64,000 bases of DNA from Sulfurimonas crateris (lineage in GTDB: Bacteria; Campylobacterota; Campylobacteria; Campylobacterales; Sulfurimonadaceae), in NCBI GenBank assembly GCA_945883795.1, contig CAMCYC010000004.1, forward strand, positions 1-64,000. Direction: 5' to 3'. A model generated the notes under the pieces. That model was not told the origin of the DNA and did not search any database. It worked only from the letters and a program-made list of their open reading frames with translations. The position numbers were made by a program, and so were the translations under genes. Below, in pieces: positions 1 to 7,957 of this stretch; position 1 is the stretch's first letter; every line of letters begins with the position of its first letter.

Positions 1-166
1 CAGCAATTCTAACTGATTTTCACTACAGTAAGGCTTAAAATCCCTATAATCAGGGGTTTTAAGGCACTGTATAAGAACTTAAATTATTCTAATATAAATT
101 TTCACAAAAAATAAAGCCCTAAATTTAGGGCTTTGATAGACCTAAAAATTTCAGTTAGAATTGCTG
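1..166. mobile_element. MITE-like element with 16-bp inverted ends
   Basis: Bases 1-16 (CAGCAATTCTAACTGA) are the exact reverse complement of 151-166. The 134 bases between them hold no gene but contain two further inverted repeats: an imperfect hairpin at about 34-62 and a perfect 22-bp palindrome at 113-134. The right end abuts, and partly encodes, a headless HD-GYP reading frame, so the element seems to have interrupted that gene. No transposase is present, so it would be non-autonomous. The left end coincides with the window edge, so the inverted repeat could extend further and a target duplication cannot be checked. It could instead be the tail of a larger element. Confidence 0.55.
113..134. 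terminator. Perfect 22-bp palindrome, possible terminator
   Basis: The arms AAAGCCCTAAA and TTTAGGGCTTT form a perfect palindrome inside the small inverted-repeat element. The GC-rich core and flanking A/T tracts resemble a bidirectional intrinsic terminator, although no long T run follows on the plus strand. It could equally be a structural part of the element. Confidence 0.4.
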
Positions 167-547
167 TATGGACACACTCTTTTATCTAAAGCATTTGCAA
201 ATGATTTTAAAGTTGGTAAAATTGCTATGGATATTGCATTATATCATCATGAAAAATGGGATGGTAATGGATATCCGCAAGGATTGATTAAAGAGAATAT
301 ACCAATTGCTGCCAGAATAGTAGCAATTGTAGATGTGTTTGATGCTCTAATGAATTCAAGAGTTTACAAAAATGCTTGGACGCTAGAAGATACTTTGAAA
401 GTGATAGCGGAAGGTTCTGATGTGCATTTTGAGCCTAGACTTGTTAAATTATTTTTATTAAACATAGAATGTTTTATGAATGTTCTTTCAAAATATAGAA
501 GCGATTCAGACGAAAGAACAGATTGTAAAATAATATTACAAAAATAA
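161..547 (+). pseudogene. Truncated HD-GYP c-di-GMP phosphodiesterase fragment
   Basis: The 128-codon frame encodes the C-terminal half of an HD-GYP domain: the HHEKWDGNGYPQG signature near residues 29-41, then the helix with VAIVDVFDAL. The first half of the domain, with the HD metal-binding pair, is missing. The frame opens inside the right inverted repeat of the 1-166 element and meets a stop at 143-145, so the rest of the gene was probably separated by the insertion. Family knowledge says HD-GYP proteins hydrolyse c-di-GMP; without the HD pair this remnant should be inactive. The TTG at 161 is only a formal start, with no ribosome binding site. Confidence 0.8.
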
Positions 548-604
548 CATACTTTTTACAAAATTTCGCATAATTTATTCAGTCACTACTTAAGGTGTTT
601 TTTG

Positions 605-610
605 TATAAT
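605..610 (+). promoter_or_regulatory. -10 element (TATAAT), leuS-mfd run
   Basis: A consensus TATAAT lies 35 bases before the ATG of the small membrane protein gene and downstream of the broken HD-GYP frame. It is preceded by T-rich sequence rather than a clear -35 box, as is usual for sigma70 promoters of Campylobacterota. It probably starts the long collinear transcript through leuS and beyond. Confidence 0.5.
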
Positions 611-645
611 AATTTCAATTTTTATTTAAAATAAAGGGTAAATGT

Positions 646-984
646 ATGGATTGGGGTAAGGTAATATATGTATTTTTTTCGTTGATGAGTGTTACATCAA
701 TTGCAGGTTTTTTGTATGAGCATAGTGCGGTTGCACTGTTTGTGGCTGGTAGTTTAAATCTTGTTTCTACATTCTTGAAAATAGGTGTACGAAATTTGCT
801 CTCGGCTGAACTTTTAGCATCTTCATTGGTAGCAGATTTGCATCTTATCCCTGCATTTATTTATTTAGAAGTTGTTGGAAATGTTGAATGGGCAATTGCT
901 CTTGCGATTGGTGCTTTAATAGCAAATATATTTTCTATGGGTCTTGTTTACATAGAAAGTTCAAAAATACATGATGAATATTAG
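646..984 (+). CDS. Small integral membrane protein (DUF6394-like)
   Basis: This 112-residue protein has about three to four hydrophobic segments (roughly residues 5-24, 26-45, 60-75 and 80-102) and a short charged C-terminus. It resembles small conserved membrane proteins of Campylobacterota of unknown function that are found next to leuS; the DUF6394 assignment is from memory of the family. The ATG at 646 follows an AAAGGG ribosome binding site at a good distance. Only 9 bases separate it from leuS, so the two are probably co-transcribed. No catalytic motif is visible and no function is proposed. Confidence 0.75.
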   Translation: MDWGKVIYVFFSLMSVTSIAGFLYEHSAVALFVAGSLNLVSTFLKIGVRNLLSAELLASSLVADLHLIPAFIYLEVVGNVEWAIALAIGALIANIFSMGLVYIESSKIHDEY

Positions 985-993
985 GATATTTTT

Positions 994-3444
994 TTGGAAT
1001 ATAGCGCACAAATAATAGAAAAAAAATGGCAAGAGTATTGGAAGCAAAATAAAAGTTTTGAGCCAAGTGAAGATTTTACTAAAGAGAAAAAATATATTTT
1101 AAGTATGTTTCCATTCCCAAGTGGAAGGCTTCATATGGGGCATGTGAGAAACTATTCTATCAGTGATGCTTTTGCAAGGTATCATCGCCAACAAGGTAAA
1201 AATGTTCTGCATCCAATCGGTTTTGATAGTTTTGGAATGCCAGCTGAAAATGCAGCTATAAAAAATGGTTCTCATCCTAAGGGTTGGACTTACGATAATA
1301 TAGATTACATGAAAAAAGAGTTTTATGCGCTTGGTTTTTCGTTTTCTCGTGATAGAGAATTGGCAACAAGTGATGAGCTTTATACAAAATTTGAACAAGC
1401 TTTTATTATTGATATGTTTGAAAAAGGGTTGCTTTACCGTAAAAAAGGGCTACTAAATTGGTGTCCGCATGACCAAACAGTTTTGGCAAATGAGCAAGTG
1501 GTTGAGGGGTGTTGTTGGAGATGTGATACGCCAATTGTTAAAAAAGATATGAATCAATATTATTTTAAAATTACTCAGTATAGCGATGAACTTTTGAATG
1601 ATTTAAAAAAGCTTGAAGGTGGTTGGCCCAAACAAGTGCTTACCATGCAAGAAAATTGGATAGGTAAATCAAATGGTTTGGCGTTTGATTTATTTTTTGA
1701 TGAGTTTTCTTTAGTAAAATTAAATAATACTTTTAATAGTTTTGATGTTTTTACGACTCGTCCCGATACAATTTATGGCGTAAGTTATACAGCTCTTGCT
1801 CCAGAACATGCAATTGTTGCTTACATGATAGAAAACAATTTGTTACCAACAGATACTATTGAACTTATCAAAAAAATGAAAACAACATCATCAATTGATA
1901 GACAAAAAGAAAAAAGTGGTGTTCCTTTAAATATAGAGGTAATTCATCCACTCACTGGTAAAAAAATTCCAGTTTGGGTTGCAAATTTTGTTTTGATGGA
2001 TTATGGAAGTGGTGCTGTTATGGCAGTTCCTGCACATGATGAGAGAGATTTTGACTTTGCCAAAAAATATGATTTACCTATACTTGGTGTTATTAAACCA
2101 TTTGATAAAGAATTAAGTTTAGAAACTGCTTTTACAGAAGTGGGTGAGCTTTTTAATTCTGAGTCTTTTAATGGCATGAACTCTAAAAATGCACAAGCAG
2201 AGATTATAAAGTATTTTGAAGAGAACAAAATAGGCAAAAAAACAACAAACTATAAACTCAAAGATTGGGGTGTAAGCCGTCAGAGATATTGGGGTGCGCC
2301 CTTACCTTTTGTGCATTGTGATGATTGTGGTTTAGTAATGGAAAAAAAAGAGAATCTTCCAATTGCTTTACCTGATGATGTTGTGATAAATGGAGAGGGA
2401 AATCCACTTGATAATCATCCAACATGGAAACATTGTAAATGCCCTACATGTGGTAAAGATGCTCTGAGAGAAACTGATACGATGGATACTTTTGTTGAGT
2501 CTTCATGGTACTTTTTACGATTTTGTGCTTCACCTGAAAATTGGCAAAAAGAGGCTTTCTCAGAGAAACAGATAAAGTATTGGATGGGAGTTGACCATTA
2601 TATTGGTGGCATTGAACATGCAATATTACATCTTTTATATGCACGATTTTTTACTAAAGTATTTCGTGATTTGGGTTATATAAGTTTTGATGAGCCTTTT
2701 GATAAGCTTTTAACGCAAGGTATGGTTTTAAAAGATGGTTCTAAAATGAGTAAATCAAAAGGTAATACCGTTGACCCAGATGCAATTATAGAAAAATTTG
2801 GTGCAGATACAGCCCGAATGTTTATACTTTTTGCTGCCCCGCCTACTCAAGAGTTGGAGTGGAACGATAGTGGAGTTGAGGGAGCGCATAGATTTATAAA
2901 AAGATTTTTTACTCATGCAAGAAATATTGTAAAGACAAATAAAATTCCTAAGATTGCACATAATAGATTAAACAAAGATGAAAAATTTGCAAGAAAAAAA
3001 GTGTACGAAGCATTGGTTCGTGCAGATGATGTTTATAACGAAAGATACACTTTTAATACTATGATTGCAGGTGTCATGGAAGCTATGAATGCACTTAATG
3101 GGCAAAATGATTCTGCTGTTTGGAGTGAAGGGTATTGGATTTTAAGCTCTATCATGGAACCTGTTATCCCTCATACTTGTTGGGAAATTAGTAGTCAATA
3201 TTTTGGTTTGCATAATTTTTCTTCTCAAGTAGTACTTGATGAAGTTTTTGTTGAAGATAGTATTACTCTTGGCGTTTCTATTAATGGAAAAGTACGAGGA
3301 CAAATTGAAGTAGCAATTGATGAAACACAGGACAAAATTATTAGTTTAGCAAAACAAAATGTAGAAAAATGGTTGGAAGATAAAACAATTATAAAAGAGA
3401 TTGTTGTACCTAAAAAATTAGTTAATTTTGTAATAAAAGGTTAA
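994..3444 (+). CDS. leuS: Leucyl-tRNA synthetase
   Basis: The 816-residue class I aminoacyl-tRNA synthetase charges tRNA(Leu) in the cytoplasm. The HIGH-type motif is HMGH near residue 48 ([14 protein letters not shown]) and the KMSKS loop is intact near residue 588 ([12 protein letters not shown]). The CP1 editing domain lies between, with TTRPDTIYG near residue 252 and the Asp-containing PAHDERD near residue 347. The length matches bacterial LeuRS. The start is TTG at 994, supported by AGGA at 984-987; no ATG is near. It opens the conserved leuS-lptE-folC order of Campylobacterota. Confidence 0.97.
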   Translation: MEYSAQIIEKKWQEYWKQNKSFEPSEDFTKEKKYILSMFPFPSGRLHMGHVRNYSISDAFARYHRQQGKNVLHPIGFDSFGMPAENAAIKNGSHPKGWTYDNIDYMKKEFYALGFSFSRDRELATSDELYTKFEQAFIIDMFEKGLLYRKKGLLNWCPHDQTVLANEQVVEGCCWRCDTPIVKKDMNQYYFKITQYSDELLNDLKKLEGGWPKQVLTMQENWIGKSNGLAFDLFFDEFSLVKLNNTFNSFDVFTTRPDTIYGVSYTALAPEHAIVAYMIENNLLPTDTIELIKKMKTTSSIDRQKEKSGVPLNIEVIHPLTGKKIPVWVANFVLMDYGSGAVMAVPAHDERDFDFAKKYDLPILGVIKPFDKELSLETAFTEVGELFNSESFNGMNSKNAQAEIIKYFEENKIGKKTTNYKLKDWGVSRQRYWGAPLPFVHCDDCGLVMEKKENLPIALPDDVVINGEGNPLDNHPTWKHCKCPTCGKDALRETDTMDTFVESSWYFLRFCASPENWQKEAFSEKQIKYWMGVDHYIGGIEHAILHLLYARFFTKVFRDLGYISFDEPFDKLLTQGMVLKDGSKMSKSKGNTVDPDAIIEKFGADTARMFILFAAPPTQELEWNDSGVEGAHRFIKRFFTHARNIVKTNKIPKIAHNRLNKDEKFARKKVYEALVRADDVYNERYTFNTMIAGVMEAMNALNGQNDSAVWSEGYWILSSIMEPVIPHTCWEISSQYFGLHNFSSQVVLDEVFVEDSITLGVSINGKVRGQIEVAIDETQDKIISLAKQNVEKWLEDKTIIKEIVVPKKLVNFVIKG

Positions 3445-3452
3445 TTTTTTAT

Positions 3453-3983
3453 ATGTTTTCACAGTATCTAAAATGGTTATTTTTTATATTTATAATATTC
3501 TCTTTCACTGGATGTGGATACAAACCGAGTTCAAAATTTTCACGCAATGTTCTTGGTGAAAAAATCAGTACAAGTGTGACAATTTCTTTAGAAGACCCTG
3601 AAAATACTGTACTTATAAAAGATTCAGTTGACAGAGCTATTCTTGAAACTTTCCATGCTAGCATTGTAGATAGAGGAAGTGCTAATACCCATTTAAATGT
3701 TGAGATTCAAAAGACTTGGTACACTCCTATTCAATATAATAATGATGGTTATGTTGTGAGTTATAAAATGAATGTTCTTTTAAATATAACAAGAGAACAT
3801 AATCATAAAAGTAAAAATTATTTAGTATCAGGTTTTTATGATTTTTCTGTGCAACCAAATTCAGTTGTAAGTGATTTAGATAGATTTGATGCAATTAGGC
3901 GTGGTGCTACAAAAGCGATTGAAGCATTTATTGCTCAAGTATCAATTGAGGATGCAAGAAAACAAAGGGTAGGGGAAGAGTAA
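3453..3983 (+). CDS. lptE: LptE-like LPS-assembly lipoprotein
   Basis: This 176-residue protein starts with a hydrophobic signal peptide ending in a lipobox (FTGC, Cys near 21) followed by GYKP, the typical LptE beginning. LptE anchors and plugs LptD in the outer membrane during lipopolysaccharide insertion. The LptE family is poorly conserved in sequence; the assignment rests on the lipobox, the length and the position directly after leuS, where Helicobacter and Campylobacter carry the equivalent gene. The gene begins 8 bases after leuS and its ribosome binding site (AAAAGG) lies within the leuS end. It ends 2 bases before the next gene. Confidence 0.75.
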   Translation: MFSQYLKWLFFIFIIFSFTGCGYKPSSKFSRNVLGEKISTSVTISLEDPENTVLIKDSVDRAILETFHASIVDRGSANTHLNVEIQKTWYTPIQYNNDGYVVSYKMNVLLNITREHNHKSKNYLVSGFYDFSVQPNSVVSDLDRFDAIRRGATKAIEAFIAQVSIEDARKQRVGEE

Positions 3984-3985
3984 TT

Positions 3986-5536
3986 ATGACAGTAAAAAAT
4001 ATAATATACAATGCTACAAGACGCTTAGAATTGGAAGGCAAACTGTTGATGCCAGATTCTTATGCAGAAGCTTTTTGTAAAGAAGCACAAAGAGCAGGTA
4101 TCTTAGTTGAAGATTGCTCTCATATGGAGAAATTTATTAAAACTCTTAATAAAGATTTTCAATTAGAATTAATGGATTATAGAATTAAAACAATGGATGA
4201 ATTGACCCGTTTTTTAATTGCTAAACTTAACCGAACAGACCCATCTCAATGTATAAAAAAATTGGAAACTCAAATAATTTTCACAAAAAAAGTTTTGCAA
4301 GTTGTCGAACTTTTGCATAACAAAGATGCCTCTATGCTGGCTAAAAGAAGTTTTGAATTGTTAAATACTGGTGGTAATTCCGCTCAGATGGAACAGTTTA
4401 AACAGTTATGGATTAATTTTGCTAGTACTTATGATGATTCATTTTTAGATAAATTAAAGTCTGTGGGAAGTGTAGATGATTGTGACTTAAAAAAAACGAT
4501 AGATAATCTTAACCTTTCTTTGGAGCCTTCAGGTAGACTGGATAAAAATATTGACCTTTCTGGTATTGCTTCTTTGATTATTTCATCTTTAACACCTTCT
4601 ATTGCTGCTAGTGTAAGTGATGAAATTATATCTATTAGTGACAGAATACAAAAAGACCCATCTTCTTTAGGTATTTTGAGTGTTGAAGAGGAGATTAGAA
4701 ATGCAATTTCTCTAAGAATTGCTCTTGATAAGCAAAGCGTTAAAAATATGATTACATCTTTGGATGGTGTGCTTGATAAACTCTCCTCAAAACTTATCAC
4801 GATGATTGAGCGTTCTGATACTTCCAATCATGATATTCAAACAATTAAGCATGATTTAGAAGTTTCTAGCGATGAGGCAAGTACAAATTTTAAAATTGCA
4901 CATAAAAAATTATTTATGATAGCAGTAGCGCTTGAAAAAAATACAGAAGATTTTAGTTCAGAGTTAAAAAAACACAATAATGAAGTTGCAATTCTGACAC
5001 AACATGTACATGATTTAAAAGAGGAATTAGCAGCTATTAAGAAAGAGTCTAAAGAAGATTTTTTGACAAAAATTTATAATAGACGGGCTTTGAATGAATT
5101 TTTACTGAACAGAGAAGCAGAATTTAAAAGAAATGGGCGTAATTTTTCGATAGTAATGTTTGATTTAGATAAATTTAAATCGGTCAATGATACTTACGGT
5201 CATGAAGCAGGAGATGCAATTTTATCTGCATTTTCAAAAATATTAAGTCAAGAAGCAAGAAATGTTGATATTGTTGGAAGATATGGTGGTGAAGAGTTTA
5301 TGGTTATTTTGAGTGAAACTGATACAAAAGGGGCAGTTGTATTTGCTGAAAAAGTAAGAGTTCATGTTCAAAATGCCCATTTTTTGTATAAAGACCAAAG
5401 AATTGATATAACTATTAGTGCTGGAGTGTGTGAGAGAAAAGTTCAAGATACGATTGAGCGAGTCATTAATTCTGCTGATGAATATTTGTATCAAGCAAAA
5501 AATAACGGTAGAAATCAAGTAGCGTATAAGCAGTGA
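3986..5536 (+). CDS. Diguanylate cyclase with C-terminal GGDEF domain
   Basis: The 516-residue soluble protein has about 300 residues of mostly helical, unassigned N-terminal sequence, a probable coiled coil at about 300-360 and a GGDEF domain at about 360-515. The active-site signature is RYGGEEF near residue 431, a functional variant of GGDEF. An allosteric I-site RxxD (RNVD) sits at the expected distance upstream, so c-di-GMP product inhibition is likely. It is predicted to make c-di-GMP from GTP. The gene is wedged between lptE and folC and its stop overlaps the folC start, so it is co-expressed with envelope and cell-shape genes. No membrane segment is seen. Confidence 0.9.
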   Translation: MTVKNIIYNATRRLELEGKLLMPDSYAEAFCKEAQRAGILVEDCSHMEKFIKTLNKDFQLELMDYRIKTMDELTRFLIAKLNRTDPSQCIKKLETQIIFTKKVLQVVELLHNKDASMLAKRSFELLNTGGNSAQMEQFKQLWINFASTYDDSFLDKLKSVGSVDDCDLKKTIDNLNLSLEPSGRLDKNIDLSGIASLIISSLTPSIAASVSDEIISISDRIQKDPSSLGILSVEEEIRNAISLRIALDKQSVKNMITSLDGVLDKLSSKLITMIERSDTSNHDIQTIKHDLEVSSDEASTNFKIAHKKLFMIAVALEKNTEDFSSELKKHNNEVAILTQHVHDLKEELAAIKKESKEDFLTKIYNRRALNEFLLNREAEFKRNGRNFSIVMFDLDKFKSVNDTYGHEAGDAILSAFSKILSQEARNVDIVGRYGGEEFMVILSETDTKGAVVFAEKVRVHVQNAHFLYKDQRIDITISAGVCERKVQDTIERVINSADEYLYQAKNNGRNQVAYKQ

Positions 5537-6678
5537 TACTAGAAAGTTTTTTAGACGCAAAACCCCTTTATTATGATGAAATCGATTATACTCGCATGCC
5601 ACGGGTGTATGAAAAGATTAAACAACATTTTAAAGATGTAAAAATTGTTCATATTATTGGAACAAATGGTAAAGGTACAACAGGGCGTTTTCTTGCAAGT
5701 GCATTGCATGCCAATGGATACAAAACGGGACATTTTACATCTCCGCATATTTTAGTATTTAATGAAAGAATTTGGCTTGATGGCAATAATATTAGTCATG
5801 AAAATTTACAAAAGTCGCATGAAAAGTTACTGACACTTTTATCTTTTGAGGATGCTAGCTCTTTAAGTTATTTTGAATATACAACTTTTTTAGCCATGAT
5901 AGCTTTTGATGGATGTGATTATATTGTTTTAGAAGCGGGTCTTGGTGGTGAGCATGATGCTACTGCTGTTTTTGATAAAATTTTGACTCTAGTTACTCCT
6001 ATAGATATGGACCATGAAGCATTTTTAGGCAATACAATCACTAAAATAGCTACTACAAAACTCTCTGCAATTCAAAATAATGCTATTTTAGGTTTTCAAA
6101 AAAATGAAGATGTGTATCATGTTGCTCAAAAACTTGCTCTAAAAAATACTCTTACTATTTATCATGTAGAAGATTTTATACAAGAGCTAGATACTCTTAA
6201 AATTCAAAATATTTCAGGACAACTTTTTCTTCCACCATATTTAAGAGATAATTTATCCTTGGCAATAAGTGCTTTAAAATTCTTAGATATACAATATGCT
6301 GAACACAATTTTAAAAACTCGAAATTATTTGGCAGATTAAGTAAAATTAGTGAAAATGTTTTGATTGATGTGGGACATAATGCTTTGGCCGCTTCATCAA
6401 TTTTTACTGCTTTAATTGGAAAAAAATATATTCTGATTTATAACAGTTATAAAGATAAAAATTATAAAAAGATTTTACAAATATTAAAACCAATTATAGA
6501 GCATGTTGAGATTATCGCAATTGATGAGAAAAGAATTGTCTCAAGAGAGTTACTTGAAGCTGTCTTGGATGAATTAGATATAAAATATATCCCTTTTGAA
6601 ATACTTGATACACAAAAAAAATATCTAGTTTTTGGTTCTTTTAGTGTTGTTGAAAAATTTATGAAACAATACTCATGA
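5533..6678 (+). CDS. folC: Dihydrofolate/folylpolyglutamate synthase
   Basis: The 381-residue Mur-ligase-type enzyme adds glutamate to dihydropteroate and folates. The P-loop GTNGKGTTG lies near residue 44, SPH near 70 (omega-loop region), and a DxGHN motif near 276 (DVGHNALA) marks the C-terminal ligase domain. It starts with GTG at 5533, overlapping the diguanylate cyclase stop by 4 bases, and ends by overlapping the peptidase start in an ATGA arrangement. This tight coupling implies co-translation. It is slightly shorter than E. coli FolC but normal for Campylobacterota. Confidence 0.93.
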   Translation: MILESFLDAKPLYYDEIDYTRMPRVYEKIKQHFKDVKIVHIIGTNGKGTTGRFLASALHANGYKTGHFTSPHILVFNERIWLDGNNISHENLQKSHEKLLTLLSFEDASSLSYFEYTTFLAMIAFDGCDYIVLEAGLGGEHDATAVFDKILTLVTPIDMDHEAFLGNTITKIATTKLSAIQNNAILGFQKNEDVYHVAQKLALKNTLTIYHVEDFIQELDTLKIQNISGQLFLPPYLRDNLSLAISALKFLDIQYAEHNFKNSKLFGRLSKISENVLIDVGHNALAASSIFTALIGKKYILIYNSYKDKNYKKILQILKPIIEHVEIIAIDEKRIVSRELLEAVLDELDIKYIPFEILDTQKKYLVFGSFSVVEKFMKQYS

Positions 6679-7631
6679 ATAAACATTTTACTATAACTAT
6701 TAATGATGATGATGGCGTTTATCAAGTAAATCTTCATAAATTTGTAAAAAAAATTGTTTTATATTTTTTACTATTTTTATTATTTGTTGCATTATTTGGT
6801 CTTGGAACTATTGTATATCTTGATTCTAAAGTGGAATGGATTGAACATAAACGGATTGAAATGCAACAGGCTTATATGCAATTAAAAATTAAAAATTCTG
6901 ATTTAGATTCAAATATAAAAGAATCTCAAACTCTTCTTGATGTGAAAAAGAGGGAATTAGATGAAATATCAGACTCTTTATCTGAAATTGAAGAGATGAT
7001 AGGGTTATCAAATACTGATAAAATTCCATTAAAAGAACGAATTTCTGAAACGAAAATTACATCAGAGCAGATAATGACTTTATTTCAATTTATTCCAAAC
7101 GGTTCCCCTATAGAATATAATGGTATTACGAGCAAATTTGGGTTTAGAATTCATCCAACATTGGGTACAAAAGAGTTTCATCGTGGTGATGACATGAAAG
7201 CAGACATGAATACGCCTGTCTATGCTACAGCAGATGGGATAGTTGAACTTGCTGGCATGCATGAAAAAAGTGGGTATGGAAATCTCATCGTCATACAACA
7301 TAATTTTGGTTTTAAAACATATTTCGGTCATTTAAATAAAATTGTGATAAAATCAGGGGAATTTATAAAAAAAGGGGAACTTATTGCATATTCAGGTACT
7401 ACTGGTATGAGTAATGGTCCCCATTTACATTATGAGATTCGATTCTTAGGGCGTTTTATAAATCCATTTTCGTTTATAAAATGGAATTTAAAAAATTATA
7501 ATGATATTTTTGAAAAGGAACAAACTATACCATGGCAATCTTTACTAACAGCAACAGCGAACATCAAAATACAAAAACCGACACAAATACCACCATCATC
7601 ACAGCAGGTTCTTCTATCAAAGGGGAAATGA
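6675..7631 (+). CDS. M23 peptidoglycan endopeptidase, Csd1/Csd2-like
   Basis: The 318-residue protein has a short cytoplasmic N-terminus, one membrane segment (about residues 27-49), a coiled coil (about 55-115) and a periplasmic LytM domain. Zinc ligands are visible in HRGDD (near 168-172) and HLHYE (near 253-257). In Helicobacter pylori the genes between folC and mfd are the cell-shape peptidases csd1 and csd2 and the bactofilin ccmA, which trim peptidoglycan cross-links to give helical shape. Only one such peptidase is present here. The last 100 bases overlap the bactofilin gene in another frame. Confidence 0.88.
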   Translation: MNKHFTITINDDDGVYQVNLHKFVKKIVLYFLLFLLFVALFGLGTIVYLDSKVEWIEHKRIEMQQAYMQLKIKNSDLDSNIKESQTLLDVKKRELDEISDSLSEIEEMIGLSNTDKIPLKERISETKITSEQIMTLFQFIPNGSPIEYNGITSKFGFRIHPTLGTKEFHRGDDMKADMNTPVYATADGIVELAGMHEKSGYGNLIVIQHNFGFKTYFGHLNKIVIKSGEFIKKGELIAYSGTTGMSNGPHLHYEIRFLGRFINPFSFIKWNLKNYNDIFEKEQTIPWQSLLTATANIKIQKPTQIPPSSQQVLLSKGK

Positions 7632-7942
7632 AACTTACTTGTAATCTTTATGTTGATGGAGACTTTGAGGGAAAAATTCACTCTGATAAACAAATAAATA
7701 TTGGTAAACAAGGGCATATCAAGGGTGATATAATTACTCAAAGATTAGTCGTTCAAGGTTTAATTGAAGGTACTATTAATGCACAAAGGATAGAGATAAA
7801 AGCTGGTGGTAAAGTGAGTGGAAATATAGAATCTGCAGAGCTTATCATAGAAGCTAAAGGTATTTTTGAAGGCATGAGTGTTGTGAAAAGTTTAGACCCA
7901 CTTTCACATAAAATGTCTGAAAAATTTCAAGAAATCGAATAA
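7532..7942 (+). CDS. ccmA: Bactofilin (CcmA-like cell-shape protein)
   Basis: This 136-residue protein is a bactofilin: a polar N-terminal tail of about 20 residues, then a repetitive beta-helix core with the characteristic GxIxGD/GxIEGxI pattern (for example GHIKGDI, GLIEGTI, GKVSGNI). Bactofilins polymerise without nucleotide and organise curvature-determining peptidoglycan enzymes. The start at 7532 places the first 100 bases inside the M23 peptidase gene; the N-terminal sequence MAIFTNSN and the following TTIITAGSSIKG look like a normal bactofilin N-terminus, supporting this start. A later start would lose the first strand. Confidence 0.92.
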   Translation: MAIFTNSNSEHQNTKTDTNTTIITAGSSIKGEMKLTCNLYVDGDFEGKIHSDKQINIGKQGHIKGDIITQRLVVQGLIEGTINAQRIEIKAGGKVSGNIESAELIIEAKGIFEGMSVVKSLDPLSHKMSEKFQEIE

Positions 7943-7957
7943 CTTATCAGGAAAAAT

